NCBI GenBank assembly: GCA_039026975.1 | Contig: JBCCLI010000389.1 | Span: forward strand, 1 to 6,218 | Length of the DNA stretch: 6,218 nt | Direction: 5' to 3' | Source of the DNA: JBCBKZ01 sp039026975 | GTDB taxonomy: Bacteria > Bacteroidota > Bacteroidia > J057 | In this document: piece by piece, positions 1 through 5,330 of the stretch | How the letters are laid out: each line of letters begins with the position of its first letter | How positions within the stretch are numbered: the stretch's first letter is position 1 | Notes under the pieces: generated by a model | The model's database searches: none | Told to the model about the DNA's origin: nothing | Seen by the model: only the letters and a program-made list of their open reading frames with translations | Program-made: the position numbers and the translations under genes

Positions 1-160
1 GATCTAGCTGCTCAATTACAACAGCATCATCTTTTTCCACTGGCTGATAATAGTACACTGAACTACTAAGGCTAAAGAGCTTACAACCTTTACGAATACT
101 TAGCTGATACTCTTCTTGGCAATAGTCCACTAACTCTCTACGTGCACAAGGGGCTAGAGC
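1..160 (-). CDS. IS3 orfB (transposase), N-terminal part only, cut by window edge
   Basis: Reading minus from 160, the -1 frame relative to orfA is open to the window edge (53 codons). It gives ALAPCARRELVDYCQEEYQL, then SIRKGCKLFSLSSSVYYYQP, then VEKDDAVVIEQLD. This matches the start of IS3-family OrfB proteins: a short basic lead-in, then an HTH with the 'S.R..C....LS.S.YYYQP' pattern ahead of the DDE core. It has no good start of its own and is expected to be made as an OrfAB fusion through the slippage site just upstream. The catalytic core lies beyond the window. Because IS21 interrupts orfA upstream, the fusion can no longer be made from this copy. Confidence 0.8.
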
Positions 161-243
161 TTTTTTTCGATCACATCTTTGAGTATCCTATGCTCAAGAC
201 TGATATCTGCATACATCTGCTTAAGCCTCCGATTCTCCTCTTC
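154..243 (-). pseudogene. 3' part of IS3 orfA, separated from its start by IS21
   Basis: These are codons 60-88 and the stop of the interrupted orfA. The sequence begins EEENRRLKQMYADISLEHRI and ends LKDVIEKKL. It forms the second half of the leucine-zipper-like helix through which OrfA and OrfAB multimerise in the IS3 family. It joins in frame to the part at 2826-3002: the last residues there are KRLKEL and the first here are EEENRR, with no base lost or gained apart from the duplicated CCAGT. Without the promoter and start codon, which lie on the far side of the IS21 element, this part should not be expressed in its normal form. Confidence 0.85.
160..166 (-). promoter_or_regulatory. Programmed -1 frameshift site A_AAA_AAG of the interrupted IS3
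   Basis: On the minus strand the heptamer AAAAAAG sits in the phase A_AAA_AAG relative to orfA (codons GAA AAA AAG CTC TAG), two codons before the orfA stop. Slipping back one base continues as GCT CTA GCC into the open orfB frame. This is the usual way IS3-family elements make the OrfAB transposase. No stimulatory stem-loop was identified. Confidence 0.75.
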
Positions 244-247
244 CAGT
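243..247. repeat. Target-site duplication, left copy (CCAGT)
   Basis: CCAGT lies directly before the first base of the IS21 left inverted repeat and is repeated directly after its right inverted repeat at 2825-2829. Five bases falls within the range known for the IS21 family (about 4-8 bp). Keeping only one copy restores the reading frame of the disrupted IS3 orfA. Confidence 0.92.
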
Positions 248-297
248 TGTATTCTCTAGTTGAAAAGTGAGCCAGCTTCTGGTTGAAAACTGAGCCA
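248..297 (+). repeat. IS21 left inverted repeat with two tandem 17-bp subrepeats
   Basis: The 50 bp here match the reverse complement of 2775-2824 except at repeat positions 10, 43 and 47. Within it, AGTTGAAAAGTGAGCCA (258-274) and GGTTGAAAACTGAGCCA (281-297) are direct repeats differing at two bases, with starts 23 bp apart, or about two helical turns. IS21-family ends are known to carry repeated internal transposase-binding sequences, so these are probably IstA binding sites. Confidence 0.92.
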
Positions 298-314
298 ATT
301 TAAAAGGTTAACTA

Positions 315-333
315 GATGAGCGAGATTCTCATC
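315..333 (+). other. Small inverted repeat just before the istA start
   Basis: GATGAG (315-320) and CTCATC (328-333) form a 6-bp perfect inverted repeat with a 7-base loop, ending 7 bases before the first possible istA ATG. No Shine-Dalgarno sequence is visible between it and the start. In the transcript it could form a weak hairpin that limits IstA translation, but a 6-bp repeat can occur by chance. Confidence 0.25.
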
Positions 334-340
334 TTAATAG

Positions 341-1930
341 ATGCTCAGTATGGAAGAAAACGCACAAATCATCATCGATTATTTTCGCAAGGGGAAGTCT
401 CAGCGGGAGATATCCCGAGAGTTAGGGATTAGCCGTAATACTGTCCGGAAGTACATTTCCCACTATCAAGGTAAGTTAACGGACGGCTCTGGTGCCATTA
501 GCTCAGCAGGTCAGATATCAGCTCCTGTCTATGACAGTAGTAGCCGCAGTAGGCGTAAGCTGACAGAAGAAGTAGTAGCCAAGATAGCAAGCTACTTATC
601 TGCCAATGAACAGAAACGCAGGAGTGGGAAGTCCAAGCAGCAGATGAAAAATGTAGATATCCATGCAGCCCTATTGGATGCAGGCTATGATATTGGCTAT
701 TCTACCGTCTGTGAGTATATCCATAAGTACAAGTCTCGAAGCAAAGAGGTGTTTATCCGCCAGCGTTATACCCCTGGTAGTAGCGTAGAGTTTGACTGGG
801 GAGAAGTCAAGCTGGAGATAGGAGGGAAACAAAAACAATTGATGTTAGCGGTTTTCACCTCCTGCTACAGCAATCATCGTTGGTCGATGTTATTTTATCG
901 ACAGGATATGGTGAGCTTTCTTCAGGCGCATGTAAGCTATTTTTCCTCAGTAGGCTATGTAAGTGGAGAAGTGGTGTATGACAATATGCGTGTAGCGGTA
1001 CGTAGATTTGCTTTGAAGCAGTCAGATAAACAGCCCACAGAAGCCTTACTAAAGCTTAGCGCCTACTATGGATTTTCTTATCGGTTTTGTAATGTAGGGA
1101 AGGGGAATGAAAAAGGACATGTAGAGCGTAGTGTAGAAGTTATTCGCCGTAAGGCCTTCTGTAGAACGGACCGTTTTGAGAGCCTCGAACAGGCTAATGC
1201 ACACCTTCAGGTAGTCTGCGAGAAGATTAACCAAGGCAGGGTCAAAGGTCGGGATCAAAGTATAGCCGAAGCCTTTGAACTCGAAACTTCCTATATGCGG
1301 GAGGCTCCTCCGGCTTATGTCGCCTGTAGTCTTAAGCAGGTGAAGGTCAATAAATACAGCTGTATTCGTTTAGATAATAACTTCTACTCCCTCAAAGAAG
1401 GATATGTAGGCAGACAGGTAGAGGTAAGGATATATGCACACAGGATAGAAATACGTGATCCCCAGACCCTGCCGGGTGATACGCCTCTGGGGTTACACCC
1501 TCGCAGGCATAGTCGTGAGCAATGGTACATCCAGTTAGACCATTATCTCCAAACACTCAGCCAGAAACCTGGTGCACTCAAACAGTCCGAAGCCTGGTAT
1601 CAGGCTGACCCCCGGCTACATAGTCTCTTTAAGGCCTACTTTGAGAATCAACCTCGTATATTTATCGAGCTCCTAATCTGGGCCAGGAAACAGACCTATG
1701 ACATAGAGGCCATCTGCAGGGTCGCTCAGCAGGCGGCTCTAGCAAGGCCTAATAGCCCCATTTCTTTGGAAGTCATCCAACTTCTGGCTCAAGGACATAT
1801 GAGGCCCGCGCTGCATAGCCCCGCCCATGAGCTAAAGACTTCTGATACGCAAGATCAACGCATCTGCACCCATGCTACCGAACAGCTAGAACAGGCCCAA
1901 AACCTCTTTAACTCATCTTATACCCGATAG
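341..1930 (+). CDS. istA: IS21 transposase IstA
   Basis: A 529-residue DDE transposase that cuts and joins the IS ends together with IstB. An N-terminal HTH (about residues 20-39, SQREISRELGISRNTVRKYI) is followed by a second HTH-like segment (about 105-130). The RNase H-fold core follows, with probable catalytic residues D152 (in FDWGE), D214 (in VYDNMR) and E262 (in KGHVERS). The GNEKGHVER context of the glutamate is typical of IS21 transposases. The C-terminal beta-barrel region includes VNKYSCIRLDNNFYSL (about residues 335-350). The length is slightly above average for the family. The start at 341 gives MLSMEEN; an ATG at 350 (M4) would also keep every domain, and no ribosome-binding site decides between them. 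istB follows after 44 bp, and the two are presumably co-transcribed. Confidence 0.95.
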   Translation: MLSMEENAQIIIDYFRKGKSQREISRELGISRNTVRKYISHYQGKLTDGSGAISSAGQISAPVYDSSSRSRRKLTEEVVAKIASYLSANEQKRRSGKSKQQMKNVDIHAALLDAGYDIGYSTVCEYIHKYKSRSKEVFIRQRYTPGSSVEFDWGEVKLEIGGKQKQLMLAVFTSCYSNHRWSMLFYRQDMVSFLQAHVSYFSSVGYVSGEVVYDNMRVAVRRFALKQSDKQPTEALLKLSAYYGFSYRFCNVGKGNEKGHVERSVEVIRRKAFCRTDRFESLEQANAHLQVVCEKINQGRVKGRDQSIAEAFELETSYMREAPPAYVACSLKQVKVNKYSCIRLDNNFYSLKEGYVGRQVEVRIYAHRIEIRDPQTLPGDTPLGLHPRRHSREQWYIQLDHYLQTLSQKPGALKQSEAWYQADPRLHSLFKAYFENQPRIFIELLIWARKQTYDIEAICRVAQQAALARPNSPISLEVIQLLAQGHMRPALHSPAHELKTSDTQDQRICTHATEQLEQAQNLFNSSYTR

Positions 1931-1974
1931 ACTACCCTTCTACTCAATACATGTTAATCAAATAAACTCATCCT

Positions 1975-2745
1975 ATGAAAGAAGACATCCAACACCAGGA
2001 GCTGAAGCAGGCCATTTATGGCTGCTCTATTGAACTGAAGCTACCGGCTTTCAGAAAACACTATCTTGAGTTCGCCCAGCAGGCGGCTAAGCAGAATCAA
2101 TCCTATGAGCAATACCTACTCCAACTCATGGAGGAAGAAACCGCTCAAAGGGTCATCCGTAGAAGAGAACAGCGAATCCGTAGAGCGCAGTTCCCCTATA
2201 AAAAGTTCCTACAGGACATACAGCTTGAGGAGCTACCCAAGGATGGGCAGCAAAAGTTCCAACAACTACAAAGACTTGATTTCATCTCACAGGGGCAGAA
2301 TATCATCTTCTCTGGAAACCCCGGAACCGGGAAAACACACATGGCCATAGGACTAGGCATCAAAGCCTGTCAGCAAGACTTTACCGTCATGTTTACCACC
2401 ATCCCAAGGCTGATCACTCAAATCAATGAAGCCAGATCTGAAAGAAAACTCAGACTCTTGGAAGCCAGATTTGAAAACTATGATCTGGTCATCTGTGATG
2501 AATTTGGATATGTCTCCTTTGATAAGCAGGCCGCCGAAATCCTCTTCACACATCTCTCATTAAGAGCAGGCAGAAAGGCTACCATCATTACCACTAACCT
2601 CGCCTTTAACAGATGGAAAGAAATCTTTGGGGATGAAATCCTCACTGCTGCCATGGTGGACAGGCTCACACATAGAGCCATTCTCGTTGACATGAATGGA
2701 CAGTCTTTTAGAATCAAAGAAACTCAACAACTTTCATCTCTTTAA
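1975..2745 (+). CDS. istB: IS21 helper ATPase IstB
   Basis: A 256-residue AAA+ ATPase related to the DnaC helicase loader. In IS21-family transposition IstB oligomerises on DNA, helps choose the target and stimulates IstA. Visible motifs are a Walker A GNPGTGKTH (114-122), a Walker B LVICDEFGY (171-179, acidic pair D175/E176), a sensor-1 segment TIITTNLAF (203-211) and a conserved MVDRLTHRA (227-235) that probably carries the arginine finger or sensor-2 residues. The N-terminal ~100 residues are helical and charged, as expected for the IstB oligomerisation domain. The length is normal for the family and no motif is missing. It ends 29 bp before the right inverted repeat. No Shine-Dalgarno sequence is seen ahead of the ATG. 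Confidence 0.95.
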   Translation: MKEDIQHQELKQAIYGCSIELKLPAFRKHYLEFAQQAAKQNQSYEQYLLQLMEEETAQRVIRRREQRIRRAQFPYKKFLQDIQLEELPKDGQQKFQQLQRLDFISQGQNIIFSGNPGTGKTHMAIGLGIKACQQDFTVMFTTIPRLITQINEARSERKLRLLEARFENYDLVICDEFGYVSFDKQAAEILFTHLSLRAGRKATIITTNLAFNRWKEIFGDEILTAAMVDRLTHRAILVDMNGQSFRIKETQQLSSL

Positions 2746-2774
2746 TTTTTTACCCTCTTTTACCTAAATCTTTG

Positions 2775-2824
2775 TGGTTCACTTTTCAACCAGAAGCTGG
2801 CTCACTTTTCAACTGGAGAATACA
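2775..2824 (-). repeat. IS21 right inverted repeat with two tandem 17-bp subrepeats
   Basis: This is the reverse complement of the left end, with the same two direct subrepeats in mirror order: 2798-2814 (AGTTGAAAAGTGAGCCA on the minus strand) and 2775-2791 (GGTTGAAAAGTGAACCA). The outer subrepeat is identical at both ends of the element, and only the inner one varies. Confidence 0.92.
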
Positions 2825-3002
2825 CCAGTTCCTTCAAGCGTTTGATCATTTTGGCATCCATCCCACCGTACTTGTTCTTCCAGTTATAGAAGGTGCCTTG
2901 GCTGATACCATGCTCCTTACAAACATCAGATACACTTACCCCAGCTTCATGCTGCTTGAGGATTTTGACGATTTGACTATCTGTGAATTTTGACTTTTTC
3001 AT
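2802..3002 (-). pseudogene. 5' part of IS3 orfA (HTH), running into the IS21 end
   Basis: Codons 1-59 of the disrupted OrfA (3002-2826) start MKKSKFTDSQIVKILKQHEA and contain a Tnp_1-type HTH (about residues 8-42, with GISQGTFYNWKNKYGG). After KRLKEL the frame enters the target duplication and the IS21 inverted repeat, adding seven foreign residues (VYSPVEK) and a stop at about 2802. The result is a 66-residue protein with the DNA-binding domain but only the beginning of the zipper helix. Start and promoter side are intact, and AGGAG lies 2 bases before the ATG, so this truncated protein could still be made. The rest of the gene is at 154-243. Confidence 0.85.
2825..2829. repeat. Target-site duplication, right copy (CCAGT)
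   Basis: This directly follows the last base of the IS21 right inverted repeat and matches 243-247. It belongs to codons 58-60 of the interrupted IS3 orfA. Confidence 0.92.
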
Positions 3003-3060
3003 CTCTCCTGAAGTTAACAGTTTCTAGTTTTAATCGCTGCTATTTTCAGGGAAGCTTACA
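3003..3060 (-). other. Leader and probable terminus of the interrupted IS3 element
   Basis: This is non-coding DNA between the orfA start and the inferred IS end. Read on the minus strand it runs from a TGT-initial terminus to AGGAGAG directly before the ATG at 3002. IS3-family elements normally have a terminal repeat, a weak promoter and a leader of about this size here. The exact end at 3060 is a guess from the TGT...CCCTGAAAAT pattern. It could be settled only with the other end of the element, which is outside the window. Confidence 0.45.
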
Positions 3061-3173
3061 ATACCAGCTCAAGCCTCGGCCCCTACAGAACATTCTATTC
3101 TAGGTATGGATCAGAATTCTATAACCTGCTAAATTCTCCCAGTGCTGATGATCAACTGACGGGGGCTTTTTGG
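3061..3173 (+). other. Unassigned ~113-bp segment, possible remnant of a plus-strand gene
   Basis: Between the probable IS3 end and the recognisable beta-helix coding sequence lies a stretch that fits neither. On the plus strand, from 3063, it reads without a stop as TSSSLGPYRTFYSRYGSEFY and then NLLNSPSADDQLTGAFW. The frame runs on antisense into the beta-helix gene before stopping. The residue mix is protein-like, but I recognise no family and an open frame of 37 codons can occur by chance. On the minus strand it supplies the odd last 23 residues of the beta-helix frame. It may be what remains of a gene cut on one side by the IS3 and on the other by the event that truncated the beta-helix gene. 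Confidence 0.25.
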
Positions 3174-4344
3174 ACGCATTATGAATTGATAATCCACCTC
3201 CAGAAACTAAAGCAGTATCAATAGAAGCAGTATCTTTAATAGGATTGTTACTAAGCTTATTATTGCCTTCTATGAGGCAGTCAGTTAATTCAAGTTCATG
3301 ATTTATTGCATAAATTCCTCCTCCGCCTAAGTTAGACCAATTATTAGAAAAAGTACATCCTGAAACCAAAGAAGAACTATCTGAGTTCCCAATACCCCCA
3401 CCGAAACCTAGGCTGATATTGTCAAAGAAATAGCAATTTGTAATTTGAGCATTAGATTCTGCACCACTAATTCCTCCTCCATAAATGGAAGCTATGTTGC
3501 TGTTAAAGTAACAATTAGAAATTATTGGGGAACCTTCTAGATTATAAATTCCCCCTCCGCTCCCCCTTCCTGATGAAGATGCGTTTCTAGTAAAAGTGCT
3601 AGAACTAATTAATGGGCTACCCCCATAATTTAATAGTCCTCCTCCACTAAGGTCCGAACTATTGGACACAAACTCACAATTTCTTACTATTGAGTTTCCA
3701 AAGGCAAGGACCACTGCTCCTCCTGCTACAGAAGCGGAGTTATTTTGAAAAAGACACTGTTCGATAATCAGATTACTGAATCTACTGTAAAGACCTCCAC
3801 CTCCTATGTCGCCAAGAAATGTTGAATCTAGGGAGTTTGCATTGCCTCCAGTAATAATAAATCCAGAAATCGTAGTATTTTCATCTACCTCTGATGCGAA
3901 GACAACTGAGTAACTATTGTCTAAAGCGTTTCCGCGGACTCCAATATCTCCGCTTAGTAAAGTTGGATTGTGAACAAAAAGGCTACTTGAATCTATTGAT
4001 CTTTCTGCGAGTAATGTTTCAGTACCATTGAAACCTCCATATAGTTTTACACCATTTGCCAGTTTAAAGCTAGTCTTTCTTTGAGAATTATTACAAACCA
4101 AACAATCTATCGGATTATAAACCCCTGAGGCTACCCAGATTTGGTCTCCATAATCTGTTTCAGCTAAAGCGTCCTGAAGGTCATTAAATGCATCGGTCCA
4201 GCTTAGTCCAGTATTAGTTCCATTTGCATCATCATTTACAAAGATTACTCTTTGACTATGTAAAAGGATTGTAGAACATAAAAAAGAAATTATTAAGCTA
4301 CTTCTTTTCAATGTAGTGATGGGAAGTGGTAAAGTTAGGCACAT
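3100..4344 (-). CDS. Secreted right-handed parallel beta-helix protein, probably C-terminally truncated
   Basis: The 414-residue frame begins with a signal peptide (about residues 12-31: LKRSSLIISFLCSTILLHSQ). Next comes a conserved opening module, IFVNDDANGTNTGLSWTDAF (34-53) and GDQIWVASGVYNP (66-78), shared by many secreted beta-helix proteins of Bacteroidota. From about residue 155 coils repeat with the pattern 'C.F..N.A....GGGI.N....I.N', as in Pmp-like or pectate-lyase-like folds. Such proteins are usually exported across the outer membrane and displayed or released as adhesins or polysaccharide-binding proteins. No catalytic site is evident. The last 23 residues (KKPPSVDHQHWENLAGYRIL and IHT) break the pattern, and no T9SS sorting domain follows, so the true C-terminus is probably lost at about 3172. 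The ATG at 4344 is the only methionine start. A TTG at 4311 would give a more standard signal peptide (MKRSSLIIS). Confidence 0.8.
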   Translation of the reverse strand: MCLTLPLPITTLKRSSLIISFLCSTILLHSQRVIFVNDDANGTNTGLSWTDAFNDLQDALAETDYGDQIWVASGVYNPIDCLVCNNSQRKTSFKLANGVKLYGGFNGTETLLAERSIDSSSLFVHNPTLLSGDIGVRGNALDNSYSVVFASEVDENTTISGFIITGGNANSLDSTFLGDIGGGGLYSRFSNLIIEQCLFQNNSASVAGGAVVLAFGNSIVRNCEFVSNSSDLSGGGLLNYGGSPLISSSTFTRNASSSGRGSGGGIYNLEGSPIISNCYFNSNIASIYGGGISGAESNAQITNCYFFDNISLGFGGGIGNSDSSSLVSGCTFSNNWSNLGGGGIYAINHELELTDCLIEGNNKLSNNPIKDTASIDTALVSGGGLSIHNASKKPPSVDHQHWENLAGYRILIHT

Positions 4345-4467
4345 AGAAAATGAAGGTTAAGATAACTAGTACATTACTGAGTAATATAATATTTACAAAT
4401 ATGAATTACTATATTGTAATTGTATTTAATATCGAATTCTTCATTGCATTGTTAACTTTGGTTAAAA
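4345..4467 (-). other. A+T-rich intergenic region upstream of the beta-helix gene
   Basis: These 123 bp separate the stop of the upstream sorting-domain gene from the beta-helix start, both on the minus strand. The DNA is very A+T-rich and presumably holds the beta-helix promoter. The best candidate on the minus strand is CATATTTG (4403-4396), one base off the Bacteroidota -7 consensus TAnnTTTG and 51 bp upstream of the ATG. No TTG is found at the matching -33 position, so it is not called as a promoter. A short repeat TTAAC-TTTG-GTTAA lies at 4452-4465, too weak for a confident terminator. Confidence 0.4.
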
Positions 4468-4956
4468 CTATTTCTTTATTATTATCTTATTAACTGAAGT
4501 TTTGTGGGAATCATAGAAAATTGAAATCGTATAAAATCCTTCGGGTAGATATTTAATGTTTATGAAATGATCACTTTTGTACAATTGATCCACAATAACT
4601 CTCCCTTGTAAATCCATGATCTTAATTACTACTTCTTCCCTAAAATGCTTTGGTAAAGAAATTATCAACTTTTCGGAAGCAGGGTTAGGGAAAACCCTCA
4701 AACTTTGATCAGCGGATAAAGATTCTAGATCGCTAGTTATAATAGAAAGAGGAAAGGCCTTAGCCTGATAAACTTTTTTAGTTGCAGCATCCTGAAGGAA
4801 TACAATGAGCTGATAATCATTAGGTTTGTGATCAATTAGGCTAAAGAATAGCTCTTCATTTTCGATTGGATTGAAAGTAGCTGTTTCTTCCTCCATCCAG
4901 TTGGCTTTACTTAGTCCAGCAGGATCAGGAAAGAACTTTGTGGCTACATTGTTGAG
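4468..4956 (-). pseudogene. 3' remnant of a T9SS-exported surface protein (Omp28-like C-terminal region plus sorting domain), 5' part removed by IS
   Basis: The frame stays open upstream of its first ATG (4896) to the IS boundary at 4957. The native remnant is therefore 162 codons plus the stop, beginning LNNVATKFFPDPAGLSKANW. The first ~80 residues resemble the domain before the sorting signal in Omp28-related outer-membrane proteins: a PDPAG...W segment, then DYQLIVFLQDAATKKVYQA. The last ~75 residues are a type A T9SS sorting domain with RVFPNPASEKLIISLP, IMDLQGRVI, LPEGFYTISI and a lysine-rich end (KIIIKK). That domain directs a protein with an N-terminal signal peptide through the outer membrane, after which it is normally cleaved. 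Here the signal peptide and main domain are missing, so the remnant cannot be secreted on its own. The Omp28 link is from memory of the sequence pattern; the sorting domain is firm. Confidence 0.82.
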
Positions 4957-4981
4957 TGGAAGACCCCTAAAAAGGTAGGCA
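4957..4981 (+). repeat. Left inverted repeat of the right-hand IS3 element
   Basis: TGGAAGACCCCTAAAAAGGT begins the repeat, compared with TGGACTACCCCCGAAAAGGT read inward from the right end. The start at 4957 was chosen because it aligns with the right end and because the neighbouring surface-protein codons stay in frame up to 4956. Confidence 0.75.
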
Positions 4982-5015
4982 GTAGGTTAAGTCTTAAAAG
5001 TATAACTTACTGAAA

Positions 5016-5330
5016 ATGAAAAAAACGAGAAAAAACTATGACCGAGCCTTCAAAGAAATGGCCGTCGAATTGGTAAAGAGCGGAAAGAGCTCCGCTGAAG
5101 TATCCAGAGAACTGGGGGTAGCTAGTAGTACCATCAACCGCTGGCGCAGGGAGTTTGAAGCTGATCCTAAGAACTGCTTTCCCGGTAATGGCAATGCCCA
5201 GCTAAGTGAACAGGAAAGAGAGATTTTGCAGCTGAAGAAAGAACTTCGAGAGGCTCAACTAGAGGTAGAAATCTTAAAAAAGGCAGTAAGCATCTTCTCC
5301 AAGAGAGATCCCAACTCTACAGCTTTATGA
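5016..5330 (+). CDS. IS3-family OrfA (HTH protein)
   Basis: A 104-residue protein with an HTH_Tnp_1-type DNA-binding domain (about residues 6-48; GKSSAEVSRELGVASSTINRWRREF). It is followed by a leucine-zipper-like helix (about 64-92; EREILQLKKELREAQLEVEI). In the IS3 family OrfA binds the terminal repeats and, made alone, limits transposition, while OrfAB is the active transposase. The length is normal. The last ~15 residues (VSIFSKRDPNSTAL) are used only in unshifted OrfA. The stop overlaps the orfB start as ATGA. No Shine-Dalgarno is visible before the ATG at 5016; only A-rich sequence precedes it. Confidence 0.93.
   Translation: MKKTRKNYDRAFKEMAVELVKSGKSSAEVSRELGVASSTINRWRREFEADPKNCFPGNGNAQLSEQEREILQLKKELREAQLEVEILKKAVSIFSKRDPNSTAL
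5276..5282 (+). promoter_or_regulatory. Programmed -1 frameshift site A_AAA_AAG of the right-hand IS3
   Basis: AAAAAAG is phased TTA AAA AAG GCA in orfA, giving the slippery heptamer A_AAA_AAG at codons 87-89. After a -1 slip the frame reads GGC AGT AAG CAT and stays open for 45 bases into the orfB ATG at 5327. The product would be a 390-residue OrfAB. The bridge residues (QLYSFMKAHKEVFGIERMCR) look like the usual start of an IS3 OrfB domain, which supports use of the shift. Confidence 0.8.

Larger units (their letters stand above)
248..2824 (+). mobile_element. Complete IS21-family insertion sequence, 2577 bp
   Basis: The element is bounded by 50-bp near-perfect inverted repeats (47 of 50 positions match) starting TGTATTCTC at both ends, and flanked by a CCAGT target duplication. 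It carries the two-gene cassette diagnostic of the family: istA (DDE transposase) followed by istB (AAA+ ATPase), both on the plus strand and both full length. Nothing in either frame suggests decay. The intact duplication and near-identical ends suggest a fairly recent insertion, by simple insertion without later rearrangement. It lies in the opposite orientation to the IS3-family element it interrupts. The IS has not been matched to a named entry. Confidence 0.95.
1..3060 (-). mobile_element. IS3-family element (IS407-like), split by an IS21 element and running off the left edge
   Basis: The two outer parts (1-247 and 2825-3060) form one minus-strand IS3-family element once the inner IS21 element is removed. 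From right to left they carry a probable terminus, a short leader, an 88-codon HTH orfA, an A_AAA_AAG slippage site and the start of orfB. The IS407-like assignment is from memory of the OrfA pattern (FTDSQIVKILKQHEAG, GISQGTFYNWKNKYGGM, then a leucine/glutamate-rich helix) and is less certain than the family. The right end at 3060 is inferred. Read on the minus strand, the element would begin TGTAAGCTTCCCTGAAAATA, giving a 58-bp leader before the orfA ATG, a usual arrangement. The opposite end lies outside the window, so neither the inverted repeat nor the target duplication can be confirmed. Confidence 0.82.

Noticed and set aside
1049..1258. 69-codon minus-strand open frame
   Set aside because: It lies wholly antisense inside istA, over the DDE core, with no family resemblance. 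It is a shadow frame.
2066..2717. Three open frames (2066-2350 plus; 2353-2553 and 2478-2717 minus) overlapping istB
   Set aside because: istB is clearly the real gene, with Walker motifs in order. The others have serine/arginine-rich or unpatterned composition and no start signals.
248..2824. IS21 and IS3 elements as a composite transposon carrying cargo
   Set aside because: The IS elements belong to different families, one is nested in the other, and no accessory gene is enclosed as cargo.
2772..2993. 73-codon plus-strand open frame
   Set aside because: It is antisense to the IS3 orfA remnant and begins inside the IS21 inverted repeat.
3166..3880. Regular GGA/GGT-rich repeats as a CRISPR or DNA-level repeat array
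   Set aside because: The periodicity is in the protein (Gly-Gly-Gly turns of a beta-helix). The DNA between the turns is not conserved and there are no identical repeats with unique spacers.
4385..4403. TATAAT (plus, 4385-4390) and CATATTTG (minus, 4403-4396) as promoters
   Set aside because: The TATAAT points away from the gene that needs a promoter. The minus-strand box is one base off consensus with no -33 TTG. In DNA this A+T-rich such matches are expected by chance.
4452..4465. Short stem-loop TTAAC-TTTG-GTTAA as a terminator
   Set aside because: Only five A+T-rich base pairs and no clear U tract in the minus-strand direction; too weak to call.
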